Of a DNA stretch of 64,000 nucleotides, positions 33,501-41,700 are shown piece by piece. Below the pieces are notes generated by a model. It was not told where the DNA came from. It made no database searches and saw only the letters and a list, made by a program, of their open reading frames with translations. The stretch's first letter is position 1; every line of letters starts with the position of its first letter. The DNA comes from Flavobacterium sp. J49 (lineage in GTDB: Bacteria; Bacteroidota; Bacteroidia; Flavobacteriales; Flavobacteriaceae): positions 81,938-145,937 of the forward strand of contig NZ_JAAQQU010000104.1 in the NCBI RefSeq assembly GCF_011742145.1. The letters run 5' to 3'. The position numbers were made by a program, and so were the translations under genes.

Positions 33501-35045
33501 ATGAATAAAGAATTAATCATCCGTAGTGGTGACAATGCTGTAGATTTTGCCTTATTAAAAGATGGAAAACTAATTGAATTACACAAACAGGAAGACACAA
33601 GCAACTTTCAGGTTGGGGATATTTTTATCGCCAAAATCAGAAAACCCGTTGCCGGACTAAACGCTGCTTTTGTAAATGTAGGCTTTGAAAAAGATGCCTT
33701 TTTACATTACCACGATTTGGGTCCAAACTTGGCTTCTTATTTGAAATTCATAAAACTTGTAAGCGCAGGTAAACTAAAAGATTTCTCCCTAAAAAACTTC
33801 CAGTTTGAGAAAGAGATTGATAAAGACGGCACCATATCAGATATTCTGAGTGCCAATCAATCCGTATTAGTACAAGTAGTCAAAGAACCTATTTCCACCA
33901 AAGGACCAAGAATCAGCACTGAGCTGTCTTTCGCGGGTAGATTTGTGGTTTTGGTTCCGTTTTCTGACCGCGTTTCTATTTCGCAAAAAATAGAATCCAA
34001 AGAAGAAAAAGACCGTTTGAAAAAACTAGTACAATCCATCAAACAAAGAGGTTTCGGGGTTATTGTGAGAACAGTAGCCGAAGGCAAAAGCATAGCCGAA
34101 TTAGAAAAAGATTTGCAGAACTTAATGAATAGATGGACTGCAATGTGTAAAAAATTACCAACCGCTCATCATCCGTCCAAGATATTAGGAGAGCTTAACA
34201 AAGCGTCTTCCATATTGCGAGATGTATTCAATGATACTTTCACGAGTATTCAAACAGATGATGAAGAGTTGTACCAAGAAACAAAGGACTATTTAGCCGA
34301 AATAGCTCCCGAGAAACAAAAAATAGTGAAGCTTTACCAATCGAAAGATGTGCCATTGTTTGAGAAATACCATATTGAGCGACAAATCAAAACTTCATTT
34401 GGGCGCACGGTATCCATGAGTAAAGGAGCTTATTTAATTATAGAACACACCGAAGCTTTACACGTTATCGACGTGAACAGCGGCAACCGTTCTAACAAAG
34501 CTTCTAACCAAGAAGATACCGCACTCGAAGTGAATATGATTGCCGCTGCCGAAATCGCCAGACAATTGCGTCTGCGAGACATGGGTGGTATTATTGTAGT
34601 CGATTTTATCGATATGCAAAATCCGGACAATCGCCAAGTGTTGTTCAACTTCCTTAGAGAAGAAATGAGCGACGATAAAGCCAAACACAAGATCTTACCA
34701 CCGAGTAAATTCGGATTAGTCCAAATCACTCGCCAACGCGTAAGACCTGAAGTTAACATAGAGACCAGAGAAGAAAATCCGAACAATTTGAGCGGTGATG
34801 TAGATGCACCCATCCAAATTATCGACAAGATTAATTTCTCCCTCGAAAAGATTATCAAAGACCACAAAAATGTGAAACTTAACGTTCACCCTTTCGTGGC
34901 AGCATACCTTAAAAAAGGTTTTCCATCATTACGTTCAAAATGGTTTTTTGAACATAAAAAGTGGGTGAAAATCATACCTCGTGACGCTTACACGTATTTA
35001 GAATACCATTTCTTTGACAATCAAGGAAATGAAATTAAAGAATAA
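33501..35045 (+). CDS. rng: ribonuclease E/G family endoribonuclease
   Basis: A 514-residue endoribonuclease that processes rRNA and mRNA. The S1-like RNA-binding part (FQVGDIFIAKIRKPVAGLNA, AFVNVGFEKDAFLHYHDLGP) is followed by an RNase-H-like/DNase-I-like core with the metal site VIDVNSGNRSNKASNQEDTA and VVDFIDMQNPDNR. It has no long RNase E-type scaffold tail, so it is RNase G-like. The zinc-link CPxC pair normally found after RQRVRP is absent. I chose ATG 33501; the frame upstream runs through word repeats. The last 60 or so bases are duplicated downstream (35151-35220). Confidence 0.93.
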   Translation: MNKELIIRSGDNAVDFALLKDGKLIELHKQEDTSNFQVGDIFIAKIRKPVAGLNAAFVNVGFEKDAFLHYHDLGPNLASYLKFIKLVSAGKLKDFSLKNFQFEKEIDKDGTISDILSANQSVLVQVVKEPISTKGPRISTELSFAGRFVVLVPFSDRVSISQKIESKEEKDRLKKLVQSIKQRGFGVIVRTVAEGKSIAELEKDLQNLMNRWTAMCKKLPTAHHPSKILGELNKASSILRDVFNDTFTSIQTDDEELYQETKDYLAEIAPEKQKIVKLYQSKDVPLFEKYHIERQIKTSFGRTVSMSKGAYLIIEHTEALHVIDVNSGNRSNKASNQEDTALEVNMIAAAEIARQLRLRDMGGIIVVDFIDMQNPDNRQVLFNFLREEMSDDKAKHKILPPSKFGLVQITRQRVRPEVNIETREENPNNLSGDVDAPIQIIDKINFSLEKIIKDHKNVKLNVHPFVAAYLKKGFPSLRSKWFFEHKKWVKIIPRDAYTYLEYHFFDNQGNEIKE

Positions 35046-35047
35046 AA
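34978..35047 (+). repeat. direct repeat, copy 1 (3' end of the RNase E/G gene)
   Basis: A 70-nt segment including the last 22 or so codons and stop. It is identical to 35151-35220 except for one T/C change, 173 nt apart. Confidence 0.9.
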
Positions 35048-35053
35048 AGAAAA

Positions 35054-35087
35054 GACCATCCCGTTTTATAACGCGGATGGTTTTTTT
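35054..35087 (+). terminator. first terminator after rng
   Basis: ACCATCC pairs with GGATGGT around a 13-nt AT-rich loop with flanking CG, followed by TTTTTTT. Confidence 0.85.
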
Positions 35088-35115
35088 ATGCTCTTTTGCT
35101 AAAGCAAAAATACCT

Positions 35116-35132
35116 GAAGCCCACTGGGCTTC
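35116..35132. other. perfect hairpin GAAGCCCA/TGGGCTTC
   Basis: An 8-nt perfect stem with a one-base centre, between the first rng terminator and the duplicated rng tail. There is no T-run directly after it. Function unknown. Confidence 0.5.
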
Positions 35133-35150
35133 CTCCTCTTAATATCAAAT

Positions 35151-35220
35151 CTCGTGACGCTTACACGTATTTAGAATACCATTTCTTTGACAACCAAGGA
35201 AATGAAATTAAAGAATAAAA
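35151..35220 (+). pseudogene. duplicated 3' fragment of the RNase E/G gene
   Basis: The 70-nt copy 2 of the rng tail: same frame content and stop as the gene end, with one silent T/C change. It is too short to encode a domain and has no start codon of its own. It is followed by its own terminator (35225-35254). Confidence 0.85.
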
Positions 35221-35224
35221 GAAG

Positions 35225-35254
35225 AAACCGCCTTTCGAAAGATTGGCGGTTTTT
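35225..35254 (+). terminator. second terminator, after the duplicated rng tail
   Basis: AAACCGCC (35225-35232) pairs with GGCGGTTT (35245-35252), followed by T residues. Confidence 0.85.
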
Positions 35255-35299
35255 ATACCAAAATTTGTCTCCCTAACGCATTCGAAGGGCTTTTTATTA

Positions 35300-35352
35300 G
35301 GAGCTTTTTCCGGCTTTCCGCGCTACATGGTAGCTCGCTCCAATCCGGGCTA
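35300..35352 (-). repeat. dispersed repeat element, copy B
   Basis: On the minus strand it starts TAGCCCGGATTGGAGCG, carries the small hairpin GCTAC-CAT-GTAGC, and ends CGCGGAAAGCCGGAAA then AGCTCC. It lies just upstream of the T9SS protein gene; the rest of 35255-35399 shows no gene. Confidence 0.65.
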
Positions 35353-35399
35353 GGGTTTTGCATTAAAGTTCGTATATTTGATTTCGTAAATCATTCATT

Positions 35400-36230
35400 A
35401 TGAACAAATTTTACTTTCTCATCGTTTTTGCCTTTGTACGACTAGTAGCTTCTGCTCAAACACTAAATATACCCGATGCCAATTTTAAAGCAAAGTTAGT
35501 TCAGGCAAGTACAGTTAATGTTATTGCTTTAGATTTATCAGCTCTTGCAATCAAAATTGACACTAACGATGATGGTGAAATCCAGCAGAGTGAGGCATTG
35601 GGCGTACGAACGCTTTATTTAGACTCTTCTAACATAAGTTCCTTTGAAGGAATTCAATACTTTTCAAATCTAAGTGATTTAAGATGTTCTGATAATCTTA
35701 TGACTGAATTAAATCTTTGTGGCACGGCAGTAGCTGTACTCTTTTGTGTTGACAACCCAAATTTAACGAGTATCATTTTAAAAAACGATGTAATTTCAGA
35801 AACCATATGGATAGAGCCTCCCTTTCCTCCTTTTTGGGTTTGGAATTTACCGTCGCTTCAATACGTTTGTACTGACGTTGCTGAAATGGCAGAAGCTCAA
35901 ATGTATTTTACTACATCTACAACTAACTCTATAACGTTCTCCTCAGATTGCAATATCTCTGACTGCTCCAGTTCATTAAATTCTCCTAATAATGTATCCC
36001 GTTTTACAGTTTCCGTTTATCCAAACCCGGCAAATACTAAATTGAATATTACACTTCCTCAAAGCATGAATCTAAAATCAATTAGCATTTGCAATCCCCT
36101 TGGTCAATTGGTACAAGTAGATACAAATCCAACAGAAACTATTGATGTTTCAGGATTAAAAATGGGAAGTTACTTTATTAAGATTATAACTGATAAAGGA
36201 ATAACTAGTTCAAAGTTTATAAAAGAATAA
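35400..36230 (+). CDS. T9SS-sorted secreted protein with short leucine-rich-like segment
   Basis: A 276-residue secreted protein. A signal peptide ends near LVASAQ. The N-terminal part contains NIPDANFKAKLV and an EF-hand-like DTNDDGEIQQSEA loop, then a few leucine-rich-like repeats (SSFEGIQYFSNLSDLRCSDN, LTELNLCG-type). The last 75 or so residues form a type IX secretion sorting domain (VSVYPNPANTKLNIT to GSYFIKIITDKGITSSKFIKE). It should be exported by the Gld/Spr machinery and attached to or released from the surface. Function unknown. Confidence 0.9.
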   Translation: MNKFYFLIVFAFVRLVASAQTLNIPDANFKAKLVQASTVNVIALDLSALAIKIDTNDDGEIQQSEALGVRTLYLDSSNISSFEGIQYFSNLSDLRCSDNLMTELNLCGTAVAVLFCVDNPNLTSIILKNDVISETIWIEPPFPPFWVWNLPSLQYVCTDVAEMAEAQMYFTTSTTNSITFSSDCNISDCSSSLNSPNNVSRFTVSVYPNPANTKLNITLPQSMNLKSISICNPLGQLVQVDTNPTETIDVSGLKMGSYFIKIITDKGITSSKFIKE

Positions 36231-36259
36231 AACAAAAAACCCCAATTTCTCAGGCTTTT

Positions 36260-38635
36260 TTAATCCTTAATAATCTCCACTCGTCTCTTAATCTCATTCC
36301 CAAATTCATCCGCCACCGTAATATAATGAATCCCGGTTTCGGCGGTAATTTGCATTTCATGAAACGTTTGCGTCGTGCCTTTGTATTCGTTGTCTACGTA
36401 CCAAAACAACTTGGCTTCTCGGTTGGAATGTGCCACTTTTAAAATCACGGGCTGAACATTACTGTTGAAATCCTTGGCCAAATAAATCTTGCTGTTGGTT
36501 TTAGGATAAATAAAATCCATGGCGGCTTTTTGGTCTTGTTTACAATCTTCCCGAAATGGCGGCAGCGGTTTATAATCAATGTGCAAACTCTTGTAATACC
36601 ATTCCATCACCGGTGGCAACACAAACCATTTTTTGGAAACGATTTTATCCACATCCTCACAACTGCTGTTTACCCTGAATTGTTGTGTCGCATCCAAATG
36701 CACCAATTTATGATAAGGACAAACCGAAGTTTTCTTTCCTCTTCGAGTGATCAATTGCTTGGTTTTCGGACAATCGTCTTGGGCTAAATGTCCGCTTAAA
36801 CTACAAACCTCAGCGTATTCCAAATCATTCAATGGCGGTTGGAACCATTTCTTTTTGGGCAACAAATTAAAGACATCAAACAATATCGGTGCGGCACTTC
36901 CAACACCGGTTAATTCCGGTCTGCCTTCCCCATTCGCGTTGCCCACCCAAACACCGACTACATAACACGAATTTGTTCCAATCGCCCAAGCATCACGGTT
37001 CCCGAAACTGGTTCCGGTTTTCCAAGCCAATTCTAAGGAAGAATCGTAAAACTTCCAGGCTTCGTCGCCTTCAGGTCGATTGACTTCCTTCATCGCATTA
37101 TAGGTCAAAAATATCGAGCCTGCACCAAATATGTTTTTCTGAAAACTTTCGGTACCATAATCCTGTTCGAAACCGTTGACATAATTCAGCTCGATGAATT
37201 CTTTAGTTCGGTATTTCCCGCTTGATTGATTGAAATAATTAATCGTAGACGACATATTTGCATAGGCACGACACAAATCCCACAAATTGCTTTCAGCACC
37301 GCCTAAAATCAACGACAGTCCATAATGATCGGGGTGTTGGTTGATGTTTTTGAGTTTTAATTTCTGGGTCAGTTCATAAAAATTATGCACGCCATGTTCC
37401 TGCAACATCAAGACCGAAGGAATGTTCAACGAACGTGATAACGCTCTTTGTGCCGGTACTGCGCCGTCAAACGTCAGGTTAAAATTCTGTGGTGTATACC
37501 CCGAAATTTGCGTGGGAATATCGGCGACCAACGTATTAGGCAACAATTCGCCTTCATCAAGCATTGAAGCAAACAAAAGTGGTTTCAAAATACTACCCGT
37601 ACTTCTCGGTGCTCCAATGATATCCACATCTTTGTCGTGGTCTTTATCCGTTGGAGAATTGCCGACATAACCAATCACATTGCGGTTTTGAATGTCAATG
37701 ACCATAATCGCCAAGTTGTGCACTTCGTTTTGCTTGTACTGGTTGTAATACTGAAGCGCGATTTGGTTGATGCGGTTTTGCAACGAAATATCAACCGTTG
37801 TTTTGATGCGTTTGCCTTCATCGGTTTTGGCGATTCTTTGTAGCAAATGAGGTGCAATTTGAGGCAGATTATACGGTTTTTGCGGCAAAGGTTCTTTAAC
37901 TGCTAATTCATAAGTCAGCTTGTCGATGATTTTTTCGTTGTAGAGTTTGAGCAACAAAGCATTTCTTTTTCGCATCAATTTGATTTGGTTTTTTCCCGGA
38001 TAAATCAAACTCGGTGCATTGGGTAATACGGCTAAAGTCGCACTTTCTGCCCATGACAATTGATACGATTGCACGCCAAAATACCGCCAAGAAGCCATTT
38101 CCAAACCAACCACATTCCCGCCGTAAGGCGCATGTGCCGCATACAATTCGAGGATTTTTTCTTTGGTATGACGGAACTCTAAACGCGTCGCCAATAGCAT
38201 TTCGATTCCCTTTTCAAAATAGGTTCGCTTTTTGTTTTTGCGCGATAGTCTAATGACTTGTTGGGTTAATGTACTGCCGCCGCGAACGACTTTGCCGGCA
38301 CTTCTATTCTGCTGAAAAGCTTTCGCCATCGCCACCGGATTAAATCCGGGATGATAGTAGAAATGTTCGTCCTCGAAATACACGATACATTTTTTAAACT
38401 TATCGGGAACACTGTCCTGAGCCGGGAAACGCCATTGCCCATCGCGGGCGATTTTGGCCGCCAGCAATTCGCCGTCGCTGCTTTCGATGACGGTAGCGTA
38501 AGGTTCTTCGAATAAAACGCGTGGCAAAGAAAAGTAATACACTACTAACAGTATAAAAAATACTGCTGATTTCTTTGGATTGCGTTTGATATAGTTTACA
38601 AAGCGTTGCCAGAACGCTATAAGTTTGGTCTTCAT
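36260..38635 (-). CDS. pbpC: penicillin-binding protein 1C
   Basis: A 791-residue bifunctional peptidoglycan synthase with an N-terminal membrane helix (SAVFFILLVVYYFSLP). The glycosyltransferase domain has EDEHFYYHPGFNPVAMAKAF and GGSTLTQQVIRL. The transpeptidase domain has the SXXK serine in TGSILKPLLF, SLN in SRSLNIPSV, and KTG in AWKTGTSFGNRD. A C-terminal BiPBP_C domain closes the protein. It follows the alpha-2-macroglobulin gene on the same strand, the widely conserved PBP1c-A2M pair. Confidence 0.95.
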   Translation of the reverse strand: MKTKLIAFWQRFVNYIKRNPKKSAVFFILLVVYYFSLPRVLFEEPYATVIESSDGELLAAKIARDGQWRFPAQDSVPDKFKKCIVYFEDEHFYYHPGFNPVAMAKAFQQNRSAGKVVRGGSTLTQQVIRLSRKNKKRTYFEKGIEMLLATRLEFRHTKEKILELYAAHAPYGGNVVGLEMASWRYFGVQSYQLSWAESATLAVLPNAPSLIYPGKNQIKLMRKRNALLLKLYNEKIIDKLTYELAVKEPLPQKPYNLPQIAPHLLQRIAKTDEGKRIKTTVDISLQNRINQIALQYYNQYKQNEVHNLAIMVIDIQNRNVIGYVGNSPTDKDHDKDVDIIGAPRSTGSILKPLLFASMLDEGELLPNTLVADIPTQISGYTPQNFNLTFDGAVPAQRALSRSLNIPSVLMLQEHGVHNFYELTQKLKLKNINQHPDHYGLSLILGGAESNLWDLCRAYANMSSTINYFNQSSGKYRTKEFIELNYVNGFEQDYGTESFQKNIFGAGSIFLTYNAMKEVNRPEGDEAWKFYDSSLELAWKTGTSFGNRDAWAIGTNSCYVVGVWVGNANGEGRPELTGVGSAAPILFDVFNLLPKKKWFQPPLNDLEYAEVCSLSGHLAQDDCPKTKQLITRRGKKTSVCPYHKLVHLDATQQFRVNSSCEDVDKIVSKKWFVLPPVMEWYYKSLHIDYKPLPPFREDCKQDQKAAMDFIYPKTNSKIYLAKDFNSNVQPVILKVAHSNREAKLFWYVDNEYKGTTQTFHEMQITAETGIHYITVADEFGNEIKRRVEIIKD

Positions 38636-38652
38636 TTTTAAATAAAGTTTGG

Positions 38653-38735
38653 AACCACAAAAGGATCAAAAGATTTTCGGAAGACACAAAGAAAACCAAC
38701 TTTATGCCTTTGTTTTCTTTGTGTCTTTTGTGGTT
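38653..38735. repeat. nested palindrome of ACCACAAAAG/GACACAAAG words
   Basis: Outer arms AACCACAAAAG (38653-38663) and CTTTTGTGGTT (38725-38735), and inner arms GACACAAAGAAAAC (38683-38696) and GTTTTCTTTGTGTC (38712-38725), are all perfect. The element fills the gap between the A2M stop and the pbpC start. Related words recur at 46864-47010. Confidence 0.75.
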
Positions 38736-38738
38736 AAA

Positions 38739-41700
38739 CTATTTTACCACTTCCACCCATTGTCCTTTAGTACGCGCTAAAAACTCGTTGTCGTACATCG
38801 CTTCACACTGCAATCCCGGCAAATAATATTTACCCAAATAAGAAGCATTCAACAAGATTTTGAACTGTCGTGTTTCGGCCGCTTTTAGACTGAAATAGTA
38901 ATTGGCTCGGTCATCCCGAATGTCGATATAATCAGCTACATTGCTGGTAGCATCCCCAAAATCGGTATACCGGGTGTTCACAATTTCAAATCCGGAAGGC
39001 AGAATTTGGGACAAGGCGATGTTTTCCACGCGTTCGTTTTTGCGGTTGGTCAACGTTACTTCGGCATAGAATTCGGTGCCTTGGGCAATTTTAGAAACGC
39101 TGATGGCTTTGCCTTTTCGATCTTTGAAAACCACATTGGCGCTCACGTTACTCTGCATTGGTTTTTCGCTTCCCACCGGAAGAATCCCGCTATTCAAGAC
39201 GCGAACAAACAAGGTATTCTTCTTGTTGTTTTTAATCGTCACCGAATTGTTGCCCATTTTGACGGACAAGTTGCGTTGTGCCAAAGTTTTATCGGTAGTA
39301 ATAACTTCCGGTTTTCCGGCATTGGTATACGAAATAGAAACGCCTTTCGGACCATTCGACTTAGCGAATTTGGCCATCGCATACAATCCGTATGCCGTAG
39401 TTTGGGTACTCATCCATTGTGGGCTCGAAAGGTTTTTCGCCAATTTAGTTGCTATGGCAAACGCCTTTTGCTTTTGTCCTAACAATATCAATGTTTCTAA
39501 GGCCATCGCTCTGTTTCTATCGGCTGAACCATAGTAATAATGGTAATAATTGTTATCTGAAACTTGTTCATCGATAAATGATTTACTCAATAACGACATA
39601 CCAGCTGTATTTTGTTTAACCAAAGCGTAACTCGCTGCCAAACGCAATTTACTTTCGTTAGAAATCCCAACCGTTTCACGCAGTCTGTTCATCGAAGCCA
39701 AATCTGCCGAACCGGCTAAGGCTAAGGTGTACAAACGATACGCTTGCGCAAAATCATTGCCGTATTGTTTTTCGTAGCGCCATTGTTTGGCTTGTTTTTG
39801 TTGGTACGAAATCCATTTGGTTTTGAAATTGATAGGCAACACGTACCCTTTTTTCTCGGCTTCAATCAGGAAATGTCCGGCATAAGACGTTCCCCAATCA
39901 TCGGCATCAGCATTGCCCGGCCAATAAGAGAATCCGCCATTCGCCAATTGGAAATTCCCCAAACGTTGAATTCCGGCCGTAACATTCTTTTGGATTTTTT
40001 GTTTGTAGGTCGCATCCAAATCCATGATTTCAGTCAAATACAATTGCGGGAAAACCGACGAAGTTGTTTGCTCAACGCAACCGTGAGGATACTGAATCAA
40101 ATAATCCAATCTTCGTCCGAAATCGACTGTCGGCACCGAGGACACTTCCATCTTCGCTTTGTTGCTACCGCTTACACCAAAGGTTTTCCAAGTGATGGTT
40201 TTAGAACTGTTCGGCGGAATCACCACATCGGTAAAGTCATTCGTTACCGGATTCGGATTGGTCACATCAATTTCAACCGTGTAAGTCGATTTTTCTTTCC
40301 CCGAAGTCGCAATGATGTCTATTTTCCCTATGCCGGTTGTGGCGCCAACTTCCAAATTGAAATACGCCATTTTTTCATCCGGTTCGGTGAATTTTATGAT
40401 TTGACTCGCGTTGCTTACGACTTTCACACTGCTATTGGTTTTGATTTGCAACGTAACATTTTTGATGTGTTTTTCTGTGGCGAAAAGCGTCACCGGAATG
40501 GTTACTTTTTCCGAAGGTGAAATTTTTCTCGGCAACGAAGCCAAGATCATTAACGGACTTTTCACTTGCGTAGCTTTTTCGGCCATACCGTAAGCGCTGG
40601 TTTTGGCATCGGCTGCTACGACCATGGTACGAACCGAACCGATGTATTTCGGCAATTTGATTTGGTGGGTTTTGGAGCCGCCGTTTAATTCAAATGGTCC
40701 AAAGTACATTACTACCGGTTTGAAGCGATTCGCTTTTTTGGCTTTGCCACCGCCGGCATCGGTATCACCACCAATGCTGAACACTTGGTTGACTTTTCCG
40801 CCATAAGCGCCAATCACATCATCATAGATGTCCCAAGTTCTTACGCCTAACGCTTCACGGGTATAGAAACTCGTCCAGGCATTAGGGGTTTTGAAACGGG
40901 TTAAATCCAACAAACCTTCATCAACCACCGCGATGGTGTAAGTCATTCTTTTACCTTTCTTTTCGGAGACTTTGACGTTAACGGTTTGCTCCGGACGCAA
41001 GACATCCGGCATAGAAAGTACCGGTTCCAATACCGTATTTTTATCGATTACTTCAATTGGAACGATGCCGTACATTCTGATAGGCGAATCATTTTTGGTC
41101 GAAGCGTGTGGTTGCAATAGGGAAATATTGATGTACACATTCGGCGCCATGTCACCCGTAATTGGCAATTCGACTATGGTTTCTCCTTTTTTTGTTTTGG
41201 CCCAAATGGTTTTCAACACTTTGGTTCCGTTTTCGATAGAAATCATCGCTCTGCCACCTTCACTGGAAGGGAATGAAATCTTGGCTTTGTCACCAACAGC
41301 ATAATTGGTTTTATCCGTAGTGAATCGCAACATGGTTGCTGACTCTCCATCAGTACTTCTACTTTTGGCAGACCACCAAGGCATATCAATATACACTCTT
41401 ACTCCGGTGGCATGACCATCATTAGGATCGGTTACTCGGATTAAATAATTGCCCCAATCTTCATCGGGAACCGAAAAAGAGATACTTCCTCTTCCGGAGG
41501 CATCAGTATTGACATAGAAATTTTTGTAGCCAATGGTTGCATTCGAAGTATTGTAGTTCGACAAATTATCATTCGAAGCATCCCACCACCAGCGCGACTG
41601 CAAGCGGTAAACACTAACCTGTAAATTCTTAACCGAACGCGGACGACCGTTTTCGCTTACCGTTACGATGTCGAAACGATTGTTTCTTCCGGTTTCAATC

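Noticed and set aside
35046..35399. An insertion sequence as cause of the rng tail duplication
   Set aside because: No transposase reading frame, no terminal inverted repeats and no target duplication are visible.
39744..40520. A 258-residue reading frame on the plus strand inside the A2M gene
   Set aside because: It lies wholly antisense to a well-supported gene, its sequence has no recognisable motif, and several similar frames occur along the same gene. It is a shadow of codon bias.
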